Positions 8,421 to 15,608 of a DNA stretch of 33,656 nt are shown in pieces (the first letter of the stretch is position 1; each line of letters begins with the position of its first letter). This DNA comes from an uncultured Mycoplasmatota bacterium. Its GTDB lineage: Bacteria > Bacillota_I > Bacilli_A > RF39 > UBA660. Under the pieces are notes generated by a model. The model was not told the DNA's origin. It did no database searches and saw nothing but the letters and a program-made list of their open reading frames with translations. The stretch spans positions 1-33,656 of the forward strand of contig USFG01000012.1 of assembly GCA_900553855.1 (NCBI GenBank), given 5' to 3'. The translations under genes were made by a program, and so were the position numbers.

Positions 8421-8467
8421 TATTCATAAATATTCAATAAAATTAAAGTGTATTCATTAATTATTCA
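8421..8467. repeat. Four phased TATTCA repeats between the divergent genes
   Basis: TATTCA begins at 8421, 8431, 8451 and 8462, with intervals of 10, 20 and 11 bases, so all copies face the same side of the DNA helix. The last two overlap the -35 hexamer and spacer of the plus-strand promoter. This looks like a direct-repeat binding site for a regulator of the Sel1 gene, the symporter gene or both. The AT-rich background makes chance copies possible. Confidence 0.4.
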
Positions 8468-8481
8468 CTTTGTGATATGAT
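8453..8481 (+). promoter_or_regulatory. Extended -10 promoter, predicted to give a leaderless mRNA
   Basis: TTCATT (8453-8458), a 17-base spacer and TATGAT (8476-8481) preceded by TG at the extended -10 position. The expected transcription start, seven bases after the -10, coincides with the A of the ATG at 8488. No Shine-Dalgarno sequence could be present in such a transcript. Confidence 0.6.
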
Positions 8482-8487
8482 TTAGGT

Positions 8488-9963
8488 ATGAAAAGAAAAT
8501 ATGTTAAATTAAATGATGGTTATTGTCATTTGTCTTTGGGAAATGTAATTAACGTTATTAAGGAAGAAAGCAAGAATAAATCTTCGGCTATTCAAGGAGA
8601 AATTTTTTGTGCTATTTTTAGTACGGATTATATTAATAATTCGACAGTTAATAATTATTGTATAGGTTCAAGGGGAATTGGTGATAATTATAAACAAATC
8701 TATATTAATTTAAGAAAAAAATTTGATAAAGATAAAACTGTTTTTAAAGAAATAATTTGTAATATTTTAACAATTGTGGAAGGCGTTATTTATAGTGAAA
8801 ACGATATCAATGTAATTAATCAAAATGAAGAGTTAAAAAACATTTGTTGTAAATTATATAATATTGGTAAAAATGATGCGAGTGTTAATAGTGATCATAT
8901 TTGTTTATTTAGAGAATTATATAAAAATGAAAATTATTATGAGTTATTTGCTAATTTAATTATGTTTGCTGTTCTTGAAAAGAAACAGCCTTTATATGAA
9001 GATGAAAAAATTAAGAATGTGATAGAGACTATTTTAGAAAATACAGATATTTCGGTTAATGATTTGCAAAATTTTTTAATACTCGAAATGAATGATGGTA
9101 GTAATTTTGATTTTTCTTTAGTTAATCTTGCTAACCAAGATAATCCTTACGCTAATTATGAACTTGGCAAAAAGGAATATAGAGGAGAATTTGAGGGAAA
9201 ACCTAATTATGGTAAAGCTTTTAATTATTTTGAGAAAGCTGCATTAAAAAATCATCCTTCGGCATATTGGATGATGGGAAATATGGTCAAAAATGGGCTT
9301 ATAGGAAATTATGAATATGATAAGGCTTTTGAGTATTTTGAAAAAGCTAAAAATTTGGGAAGTGTTGCTGCTATTAATTCTTTGGGAATAATGTATCAAA
9401 ATGGGTATGGTGTTAAACAAGATGAGGATATGGCTTTTAGGTTATTTAAGGAGGCTGCCAGTAAGAATTATGCTTATGCTTTTAATAACCTAGCTAATTA
9501 CTATAAAGGTAAAGATAATGAAAAGGTTTTTGAAAATTTTTATAAAAGTGCATCGTTAGGTGAAAGCTACGGATGTAAAGAATTAGGAATTATCTATTTG
9601 AATAGAAAGGATTATAAAAATGCCTTTGTTTATTTTAATAAGGCTTTAGATGCTTCGATTAAAGAAAGAAATATTTGGGCTTATTATTATCTTGCAAAAC
9701 ACTTTTATTTGACTGGTTCATTAGAAAATAAGATAGTTAAAGATACAGATAAAGCAATTCAATATTTTAATTATTCTAGCATATTAATCGATTCTTTATG
9801 CGAATTATTATATATTTATTATGAAAGACATGAACTAGAAAAAGTTTATTATTATAAAAGTTTAATAGAGAATCATGGACTATATAATGGTGAATATAAA
9901 AAAATAATTAAAGATGTTTTAGATAAAATAAAAACTAAAAAGAGTTTGGATATTACTTTTTAG
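8488..9963 (+). CDS. Sel1/TPR-like repeat protein with unique N-terminal domain
   Basis: A 491-residue soluble protein. From about residue 220 onward it has at least five Sel1-like helical repeats of 34-40 residues, for example YGKAFNYFEKAALKNHPSA and AINSLGIMYQNGYGV, ending near residue 440. These fold into a superhelix that binds partner proteins. The first 210 residues form a separate domain (SSAIQGEIFCAIF, GSRGIGDNYKQIYINL) that from memory recurs in Firmicute Sel1 proteins but has no assigned function. No signal peptide. The start is unusual: no ribosome site is visible and the predicted transcription start is at the ATG itself. The next Met is far downstream, so an internal start is unlikely. 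Role unknown; Sel1 proteins commonly act as adaptors in signalling or stress. Confidence 0.85.
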   Translation: MKRKYVKLNDGYCHLSLGNVINVIKEESKNKSSAIQGEIFCAIFSTDYINNSTVNNYCIGSRGIGDNYKQIYINLRKKFDKDKTVFKEIICNILTIVEGVIYSENDINVINQNEELKNICCKLYNIGKNDASVNSDHICLFRELYKNENYYELFANLIMFAVLEKKQPLYEDEKIKNVIETILENTDISVNDLQNFLILEMNDGSNFDFSLVNLANQDNPYANYELGKKEYRGEFEGKPNYGKAFNYFEKAALKNHPSAYWMMGNMVKNGLIGNYEYDKAFEYFEKAKNLGSVAAINSLGIMYQNGYGVKQDEDMAFRLFKEAASKNYAYAFNNLANYYKGKDNEKVFENFYKSASLGESYGCKELGIIYLNRKDYKNAFVYFNKALDASIKERNIWAYYYLAKHFYLTGSLENKIVKDTDKAIQYFNYSSILIDSLCELLYIYYERHELEKVYYYKSLIENHGLYNGEYKKIIKDVLDKIKTKKSLDITF

Positions 9964-9969
9964 TTTTTT
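9931..9969 (+). terminator. Terminator of the Sel1 gene
   Basis: AAAACTAAAAAG (9931-9942) pairs perfectly with CTTTTTAGTTTT (9956-9967), 12 bp around a 13-base loop, merging into six T at 9964-9969. The stop codon sits in the stem. The stem is mostly A-T, so strength is uncertain. Confidence 0.5.
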
Positions 9970-10012
9970 CTTTAAGTATTTTTTTAATCTTATTATTTAT
10001 TAAATGACTTAA

Positions 10013-11239
10013 TTACTTTCTATTCTTAATAAATGATGTTATTGATTCATCAAATGGGGAACTAGTCATATATTCTTTTTTAGAATAATGTCTAAGTGCT
10101 AAAGCAAGTTGATATAAGAAATTATAATCGGTATTTTTATCATCTTCCGCTGAATATCTCGAATCAACAAATGCATCATCAACCATAGCTAAATCTAACA
10201 TAAATTTTTCAGTTAAATCATTTGTTTTGTAATTTTGATTATACATACTATTTTCTAAATTATAACCATTTCGTTCCATGAATGCGAAAATCTTAGCAAT
10301 TTGGTCATCACTTAGTGAAGTAAAAAGTACGGATAATTTATGACTTTTTAGGTTGGCTAAATCAAATCCTTCATTTATTAATAATGATTTCATGTAGCAT
10401 TCGCAGGAAAATGCGAGTAAAGTTTTTATTGAAGCATCAGCTTGATAACTATAACTTTCTTTACTTTTGTTGGGTGATGTATTATAGATAGGCACAAATT
10501 GTTTTTTATATCTTTCAATTGAAGATAAGGCAATTTCTAAATAATTTTCGGCTGTGTTAAAAAACCCAATTGATTGATCATTTTCATAAACGTATTCATC
10601 TTTTAGAAGATGCTGTTTTGGGACAAATATATATTTATCTTTTTCAGCAACTAAATATCCAATATTTTTGTTATCTTTCATAACTTTAACTATATTTTTT
10701 TGCAGTGTTTTATGAAATTCGCAATTAGAAAATAACTCGTACAATTTTTCTTTTGTAAAATAAGGATAGTTATTATAAATTAAATAATTTTTAATTTTTT
10801 TTGTAAAATCTTCTTTCGAACTCATAGTATGATGTTTAATAAAATCATCAATTATATCAGTAACATCATAAATTGTAATATTATGATATGATTTATTTTC
10901 CTGCTCACTTACAAAGGTTTTTATAATTGAACTATCTTTATCCTGTTCAATGTTTTTAGTAAGTTCATTCCAAACTTCTTCATTATAAACTGGACTTTTC
11001 TCTTGTTCTGTTTTTTCTAATGTATTAGGTAAAAAGAAAGAATTAAAATATTTTCCAATGTTAAATTCTTCTCCATCATTAAAAATTAATTTTCCATAGG
11101 GATATCCTTCACTTTCGACTAATTTTAATATTCGATCAGTTCCCATTAATTTAAATTCGGTTCCAATACTTATTTTACCTGCTCCCCACTCTTGAACTAG
11201 AGCGATTGCTTTCTTTTTAATTTCTGAATTATTAGACAT
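10013..11239 (-). CDS. HEPN-like domain protein
   Basis: A 408-residue soluble protein. The C-terminal 140 residues resemble a HEPN helical domain of the kind used as nucleotide- or RNA-binding modules: LAFSCECYMKSLLI, LKSHKLSVLFTSL and DDAFVDSRYSAED, with helices and a late charged Arg-Tyr motif. A complete R-x4-6-H ribonuclease motif is not evident, so this may be the non-nucleolytic type. The N-terminal 80 residues form a small domain (LVQEWGAGKISIGTEF), and the middle (about 110-240) looks mixed alpha/beta with an own beta-hairpin (VMKDNKNIGYLVAEKDKYIFVPKQ). It follows the membrane repeat protein by 28 bases and is probably cotranscribed. Function unknown; HEPN proteins are frequent in toxin-antitoxin and defence loci, but no partner is seen. 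Confidence 0.6.
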   Translation of the reverse strand: MSNNSEIKKKAIALVQEWGAGKISIGTEFKLMGTDRILKLVESEGYPYGKLIFNDGEEFNIGKYFNSFFLPNTLEKTEQEKSPVYNEEVWNELTKNIEQDKDSSIIKTFVSEQENKSYHNITIYDVTDIIDDFIKHHTMSSKEDFTKKIKNYLIYNNYPYFTKEKLYELFSNCEFHKTLQKNIVKVMKDNKNIGYLVAEKDKYIFVPKQHLLKDEYVYENDQSIGFFNTAENYLEIALSSIERYKKQFVPIYNTSPNKSKESYSYQADASIKTLLAFSCECYMKSLLINEGFDLANLKSHKLSVLFTSLSDDQIAKIFAFMERNGYNLENSMYNQNYKTNDLTEKFMLDLAMVDDAFVDSRYSAEDDKNTDYNFLYQLALALRHYSKKEYMTSSPFDESITSFIKNRK

Positions 11240-11267
11240 AATTTTAACTCCTTATTACTAATAAGCA

Positions 11268-11831
11268 CTAATGATAATATTTATTTCCAAATGAATCAGA
11301 ACTAGTTGTTGTTCCATCTTCAAATGTTTCTTCGCCAGCATAATTTATATTGCTTTTTGTTATATTTTCATTTGCATCTGTATATATTTTTTGACCATGA
11401 TCATTATTTACACTTTGTCCAACATAGTTTCCCGTAGAATCTGTGTAAGTTGTTTCTCCAAAAGCATTGGTAAATCCTTCTCCCATATAATTTCCTTGTT
11501 CATCATAGTATGTTGTTTTTCCAAAATTATCTGTATGACTACTTGCTGGTTTCTTTGGCTTTAATTCTTCTGCTTCATTTAGTTCAAAATTTGTAGGCAT
11601 AGTTCCAGAATAGTTTTTACTTGTATAAATATTAGATGTTCCACCTGTTCCATATGATGCATTTCTAAAAAATTTATAAATTAATAGGGCAATTCCACAA
11701 GTAGAAATGGCTGGCAACGTTAATAATAATGCAGTTGAAGTTTTAATTGGTTTAAATATAAGTTTTATGATGCCAAATGCGATTAAAAATATGATAACAA
11801 AGGTTAATATTCCTATAATTGTTCCTTTCAT
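11268..11831 (-). CDS. Membrane protein with C-terminal 21-residue repeats
   Basis: 187 residues from the ATG at 11831. An ATG eight codons upstream is rejected because it would overlap the ribosome site AGAGGTGAT that serves this one. Two membrane helices (about residues 4-22 and 32-52) are followed by a soluble tail. The tail contains degenerate repeats of about 21 residues, with cores FGKTTYYDEQGNYMGEG and FGETTYTDSTGNYVGQS, then HGQKIYTDANEN: alternating beta strands with G-N-Y turns reminiscent of YD/RHS-type or choline-binding-like beta-hairpin repeats. The first hydrophobic helix could act as a signal anchor. Upstream partner of the HEPN-like gene in a two-gene operon. Function unknown. 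Confidence 0.7.
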   Translation of the reverse strand: MKGTIIGILTFVIIFLIAFGIIKLIFKPIKTSTALLLTLPAISTCGIALLIYKFFRNASYGTGGTSNIYTSKNYSGTMPTNFELNEAEELKPKKPASSHTDNFGKTTYYDEQGNYMGEGFTNAFGETTYTDSTGNYVGQSVNNDHGQKIYTDANENITKSNINYAGEETFEDGTTTSSDSFGNKYYH

Positions 11832-11849
11832 TTTTAGTATCACCTCTAT

Positions 11850-11866
11850 TATCATTATAAATGATA
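11850..11866. promoter_or_regulatory. Palindromic operator covering the -10 of the repeat-protein operon
   Basis: TATCATTATAAATGATA is a perfect 17-base inverted repeat (7-base arms, 3-base centre). The minus-strand TATAAT (11859-11854) lies inside it, about 23 bases before the start codon. A weak -35 (TAGTAA, 11882-11877) is 17 bases upstream. The arrangement predicts repression by a dimeric regulator that blocks RNA polymerase. Confidence 0.5.
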
Positions 11867-12021
11867 AATTTGATATTTACTAGTTTTTTATCTTAGGTGA
11901 TAGTTAATTAAATTTATTGATTTCTTTTGATTTTAGGTTTATTTTTTCATTATCCATATGTGTAATTTTCTTTGAACTCACCATAATTACATAATTTTTT
12001 CAATTAATTTATTTTTGAAAT

Positions 12022-13296
12022 TTAAATTTGTTTATTATATTTATATAATTTTTTAACTATGGGTGAATAATTAATTTTTGATAAATCTATTAAGTTTTTT
12101 TCGGCTATATATTTGGATAAATACATGCTTTGAATAAGCATTTGATAATCATCTAATATTTGATCTTTAAACTTTGAATCTATCGTGATTATTAAATTAT
12201 AATATTTTTTTAATTCTTCTAACATCATTTTATCAAATTCAGTATTTCTATTATAATAGATGGCTGTCGCATTATAGTTATAACCTAGGGTACTTCTTCC
12301 ATGGCAATAAGAATATTTATCATGTACTACTGGTATTCCTATACCTGATTCAACCATTGTTGATTCTAAATACTTAGATGCAGTACTGGTATCATAACCA
12401 CTAAATATTTCATAAATATTACTTGTTGGTTTAAAATTAAATGGTAATTCTTCAATACAATCTAAAATTAGATTATTATCTTTATTTAAGTAGTAACTTA
12501 ATAAAATACTAACAGGAATTAATGTTGCTCCAAGAGATATAAAACTATTTTCTTTAGGAATATTAGTATTATACTTTAAATAAGTTACGTTATCATCATT
12601 AAAAGAATTGTTAGATAGTAAATATTTTTTTAGTGAATTTCTAAAAGATAATTCAACCCCATAATTATTTCCACTATAACTGCATGCAATAACATTTTTA
12701 AATGGAATATTATTTTGATATAAAAAGTTTCTTGGCTCACTATTAATTGAAACTATATTATTTTTAATATTAATTACTTTTGAACCAAATTCACTGACAA
12801 CATTTGATCCTCCAACTCCACTAAATAAAGTTGGTTCATTTAATTTTGATAATTCATTATTAATATAATCTAAATCGGTATAAGATAATGAATCAACTAT
12901 TCTGTCTTTTAAAAATTTAAAATTATTTTGCATGTTTTTTTGATAGTATTTTTTAAATTGTTTGTAATCTATAATTGGAATAGTATTATTAATTTTACCA
13001 ATACAACAACAATAGCAATCTGAATTGTCATAAATCTTATATAGTTTTTCATTATATCTTAACATATAACAAGATGTATTTTTGTTAATAATTCCCGTTT
13101 TAATACTATATTTATTTAGTTCTTTAAATAAATATTTTAGATTATAAATAAATTTTTTATCCTTTCTACTTAAATATTCTTTGCCATAATGTACAAAGTA
13201 GCAGTCATCAAATTCATTATATTTTTCTATAAAATTTGATAACCATGTTATATATTCGTCGCTTAGAATATACATTATAAATTCTTTATTTTCCAT
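12022..13296 (-). CDS. SIS-domain protein (sugar-phosphate isomerase-like)
   Basis: A 424-residue protein. From about residue 130 it has the marks of a SIS phosphosugar-binding fold: FSGVGGSNVVSEF (158-170, the glycine-rich loop), IACSYSGNNYGVEL (203-216, the S-x-S-G turn that holds phosphate) and a late catalytic-like stretch KYLESTMVESGIGIP with HGR at 332-334. SIS proteins isomerise, deaminate or sense sugar phosphates, often as regulators. The first 120 residues are an added domain with a dense cysteine cluster (CYCCC, 94-98) that could bind metal or react with oxidants. It lies 51 bases after the WYL regulator gene, and a hairpin in that gap covers its ribosome site GAAAGGAG. Substrate unknown. 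Confidence 0.7.
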   Translation of the reverse strand: MENKEFIMYILSDEYITWLSNFIEKYNEFDDCYFVHYGKEYLSRKDKKFIYNLKYLFKELNKYSIKTGIINKNTSCYMLRYNEKLYKIYDNSDCYCCCIGKINNTIPIIDYKQFKKYYQKNMQNNFKFLKDRIVDSLSYTDLDYINNELSKLNEPTLFSGVGGSNVVSEFGSKVINIKNNIVSINSEPRNFLYQNNIPFKNVIACSYSGNNYGVELSFRNSLKKYLLSNNSFNDDNVTYLKYNTNIPKENSFISLGATLIPVSILLSYYLNKDNNLILDCIEELPFNFKPTSNIYEIFSGYDTSTASKYLESTMVESGIGIPVVHDKYSYCHGRSTLGYNYNATAIYYNRNTEFDKMMLEELKKYYNLIITIDSKFKDQILDDYQMLIQSMYLSKYIAEKNLIDLSKINYSPIVKKLYKYNKQI

Positions 13297-13335
13297 AAAA
13301 AATCTCCTTTCAAGTTAAATATAACTCAAAAGGAG
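13297..13335 (-). promoter_or_regulatory. Attenuator hairpin sequestering the ribosome site of the SIS gene
   Basis: On the minus strand CTCCTTTTGAGTT (13335-13323) pairs with AACTTGAAAGGAG (13316-13304) over 13 positions, two of them G-U wobbles, around a 6-base loop. The 3' arm contains the AAAGGAG Shine-Dalgarno of the SIS gene. It is followed by A and six U (13302-13297) directly before the ATG. The structure therefore has the form of an intrinsic terminator that also hides the ribosome site. Confidence 0.6.
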
Positions 13336-13347
13336 GTAATATTTCGT

Positions 13348-13950
13348 CTACTCATATTTTTCATTTAATAGTTTATATTTTATTATTCTTTTTAATTCAA
13401 AATGTCTTATATCTTGTTTCTTTTCACAAAAAGCAGCACAATACCATCCCTCTTGAAATAAGAACATTTCGATGGGATCTATAATCCTTTCATTTTCGCC
13501 TTTGCCATAGGAATAATATAATATCTTAACTTTTCTTTTTTCTTTAATTGCTCTTGTTAATAAGTTGTATTTTTTTCCGTTTTCATCTTTTAAATTTAAT
13601 TCTTGTTCTTCTTGTTTACTTCCTATATATACACCTTTAATTTTATCTTGCAAAATAATTAGTTCTTCTTTTTTCTTTTCGTCTTTTTCTTGAGTAATGT
13701 ATGTATTTAATAATTCAGCATCTTTTAATTTAAATTTTCTTATAGGCATACGAACTCTTTGATTCAAAACATATCCTCCGTAAGGCCCCATAATTGTGTC
13801 AATATAAATTCCTGCTTTTTCTAAATCTTCTTTGTAAACTCTAATCATTCTTTCTGATACCTCAAGTTTATTAGAAAGTTCATTAATACTATACTTTTTA
13901 CCTGTTTGTAATAATTCTAGCATTGTAATTGCATTAGATACTTTAGACAT
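13348..13950 (-). CDS. WYL-domain transcriptional regulator
   Basis: 200 residues from the ATG at 13950; AGGTGG seven bases upstream makes this better than the GTG three codons earlier. The N-terminal helix-turn-helix (about residues 3-57: NAITMLELLQTGKKYSINELSNKLEVSERMIRVYKEDLEKAG) is of the DeoR/HTH_11 type. The C-terminal half is a WYL domain (RIIDPIEMFLFQEGWYCAAFC, then IRHFELKRI), a ligand-sensing module thought to bind nucleic acid or small effectors. WYL regulators often control metabolic or defence genes next to them, and here the SIS gene follows directly in the same direction, so a regulator-target operon is likely. It lacks the long C-terminal extension (WCX) of full-length WYL proteins. 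Confidence 0.85.
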   Translation of the reverse strand: MSKVSNAITMLELLQTGKKYSINELSNKLEVSERMIRVYKEDLEKAGIYIDTIMGPYGGYVLNQRVRMPIRKFKLKDAELLNTYITQEKDEKKKEELIILQDKIKGVYIGSKQEEQELNLKDENGKKYNLLTRAIKEKRKVKILYYSYGKGENERIIDPIEMFLFQEGWYCAAFCEKKQDIRHFELKRIIKYKLLNEKYE

Positions 13951-14071
13951 AAATCCCACCTGACCTTTTAGTTTTCATATTGACTATTTATACCACTATT
14001 ATTGTATATATTATTATATATTTTAAATCATAATAGCATTTTATTTATATAATTTTAACTTAAATTTAATA

Positions 14072-15067
14072 CTAATCTTTGTAATATGCTTGATTTTTAC
14101 TAGTTGGAGTATTTGGAAGTGTCATTTTAACAAATCCGTTTTCAATTGCTGGTATTAAATAGTTTTCTCTAAATGAAATACGAGATTTTAAATTAAGTAA
14201 TTTCATTAGTTCAGAAGTAGTATAATTTACTCCTGGTTCCATAACCTCTAATATTTTCCTTACATATGTACTAATATGATTAATTTGTTTATTAACTCCT
14301 ATGATAATTCCATCTAATACTTCATCAATCATTTTTAACATAAATTCTATGAATTCAGTAGAATCTCCCTTTGTATTGCATTTTTGAATTACCTTATAAT
14401 ATTCTTCTTGATATTTTTTAATCTCTGATTCTATGGGAACATATTCAAACAATGGTTCCCAATTTAAAAGTATAACGTTTTGCCATAATCGGGCTGTTCT
14501 ACCATTTCCATCTTTAAATGGATGAATAAATACAAATTCATAATGAAATATTGAAGATAATATTAAGGGATGTATCTCTTCTTTTTTTGTCTTCATCCAA
14601 TTAAATAATTGACTCATTAATATATCTACTTGTTCTGGTGGTGGACAGACGAATATGCAATTACCATTTTCATCAAATACACCTTCTCCACCATTTCTAA
14701 AGTTACCTGAGTCTTCTAATATTAAATATGTTAATATTCCATGAATTTTTTTTAAATCGTCTATTGAGAATGGATTAACTTCATTCATTTTTAAATATGC
14801 ATTATATGCATTTTGGACTTCTTGTATTTCATTTTTAGGACCAATTACTACTTTTCCATCAATGATGTCTTTAACTTGATTAATAGATAATGAGTTTGCT
14901 TCAATAGCTAATGAAGAATGAATAGATTTGATTCTATTATTTCTTCTTAATACTGGCATTTTATTTAAATCTTTGTAATTATCAAGTTTTCCTATTTTTT
15001 TCATAATTGAAGATATTCTATCTAACATTATATTTGTAATAGTAAATGGTGGTTCATATTTTTTCAT
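14072..15067 (-). CDS. Fic-family protein (AMPylase-like)
   Basis: A 331-residue Fic protein with an intact catalytic motif HPFKDGNGRTAR starting at His182. It is expected to transfer AMP (or another nucleotide monophosphate) to hydroxyl side chains of target proteins. An inhibitory helix lies N-terminal (SSLAIEAN, 51-58; Glu56 is the residue that normally blocks ATP), so this is a class II self-inhibited Fic; Gly/Asn after the Glu is Ala here. The C-terminal 60 residues look like a winged helix (TTSELMKLLNLKSRISFRENYL), typical of Fic proteins that also bind DNA or self-regulate. GAGGTGAC ribosome site, and a near-consensus promoter directly upstream with 12-bp repeats just beyond. Target unknown. 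Confidence 0.93.
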   Translation of the reverse strand: MKKYEPPFTITNIMLDRISSIMKKIGKLDNYKDLNKMPVLRRNNRIKSIHSSLAIEANSLSINQVKDIIDGKVVIGPKNEIQEVQNAYNAYLKMNEVNPFSIDDLKKIHGILTYLILEDSGNFRNGGEGVFDENGNCIFVCPPPEQVDILMSQLFNWMKTKKEEIHPLILSSIFHYEFVFIHPFKDGNGRTARLWQNVILLNWEPLFEYVPIESEIKKYQEEYYKVIQKCNTKGDSTEFIEFMLKMIDEVLDGIIIGVNKQINHISTYVRKILEVMEPGVNYTTSELMKLLNLKSRISFRENYLIPAIENGFVKMTLPNTPTSKNQAYYKD

Positions 15068-15093
15068 TTTAAGTCACCTCATTTATATATTAT

Positions 15094-15122
15094 ATTATAC
15101 TATTTTAAATCGGTTAAGTCAA
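15094..15122 (-). promoter_or_regulatory. Promoter of the Fic gene
   Basis: TTGACT (15122-15117), a 17-base spacer and TATAAT (15099-15094) on the minus strand, 26 bases before the ATG. Confidence 0.85.
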
Positions 15123-15126
15123 TTAT

Positions 15127-15158
15127 CTTGTATGTTTTCTTGTGTGTTTTCTTGTATG
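15127..15158. repeat. 12-bp tandem repeat upstream of the Fic promoter
   Basis: CTTGTATGTTTT, CTTGTGTGTTTT and the partial copy CTTGTATG lie head to tail, differing at one base, just upstream of the Fic -35 box. The period of 12 and the position suggest a regulatory array or the end of an eroded coding repeat. No reading frame of gene length covers it. Confidence 0.6.
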
Positions 15159-15310
15159 CTCGCCTTATTTTTTTAAAGTTATAACTTTATATAAGTAAAA
15201 AACTCATCCATGAAACCTATCGATACTTTTTATTGTTTATTGATAATATTATAATTTATCTAGAAGCGCTTACATTCTTTTTCTTTCATTTTTAACATAT
15301 TATATATAGA

Positions 15311-15337
15311 AAAAAGCATATATTTTCAATGCTTTTT
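15311..15337. terminator. Bidirectional intrinsic terminator after the SEC-C relic
   Basis: AAAAAGCAT (15311-15319) pairs with ATGCTTTTT (15329-15337) around a 9-base loop, with T-runs in both directions. On the minus strand it lies directly after the stop of the dead SEC-C gene. Confidence 0.7.
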
Positions 15338-15338
15338 A

Positions 15339-15509
15339 TTATTTACCACAACAATTTTTATACTTAAGATTGCTTCCACAAGTAGTGGATGCTACCATAT
15401 TATCAATACTATCTATACTTATAGTATTATTTGTATTTCCTTGTTTATCAGACTAGGTAACATCTATATTATTTGTATTTATGATATTACCTGTACTATA
15501 AGTATTTCT
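15339..15509 (-). pseudogene. Relic of a small protein ending in a SEC-C zinc motif
   Basis: The minus frame ends STTCGSNLKYKNCCGK and stop (15339). This is a SEC-C motif of the kind that closes SecA and several small nucleic-acid or chaperone-linked proteins, C-G-S-x-x-K-Y-K-x-C-C. The frame is broken by TAG at 15453-15455 and by another TAG just upstream of 15509, and has no credible start. The remaining residues are a low-complexity Asn/Thr/Ile stretch. The first cysteine of the usual C-x-C is also lost. A strong promoter and operator remain upstream, so decay is probably recent. Confidence 0.6.
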
Positions 15510-15524
15510 CTAACGTGTACATAT

Positions 15525-15541
15525 TGTGGACATTGTCCACA
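15525..15541. promoter_or_regulatory. Perfect palindromic operator TGTGGAC-ATT-GTCCACA
   Basis: A 17-base perfect inverted repeat placed about 10-26 bases downstream of the predicted transcription start of the promoter at 15557-15584. A matching half-site, TGTGGACA, lies upstream of the KilA-N gene at 17143-17150. Probably a repressor site for a dimeric HTH protein. The regulator is not identified. Confidence 0.5.
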
Positions 15542-15556
15542 TCCGTTCACAATGAT

Positions 15557-15584
15557 ATTATATCATAATTTGATATATCATCAA
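15557..15584 (-). promoter_or_regulatory. Promoter ahead of the SEC-C relic
   Basis: TTGATG (15584-15579), a 16-base spacer ending in TGA, and perfect TATAAT (15562-15557) on the minus strand: an extended -10 promoter that now leads only into the operator and a broken gene. Confidence 0.6.
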
Positions 15585-15608
15585 ACATATAATTAGATTA
15601 AATATTAA

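Noticed and set aside
11904..11984. 26-codon minus frame between the SIS gene and the repeat-protein gene
   Set aside because: Protein-like (SSKKITHMDNEK) but with no ribosome site; could be a relic. Too little evidence to call.
15068..15608. CRISPR-like repeats near the Fic gene
   Set aside because: Only 12-bp head-to-tail repeats without spacers; no cas genes nearby.
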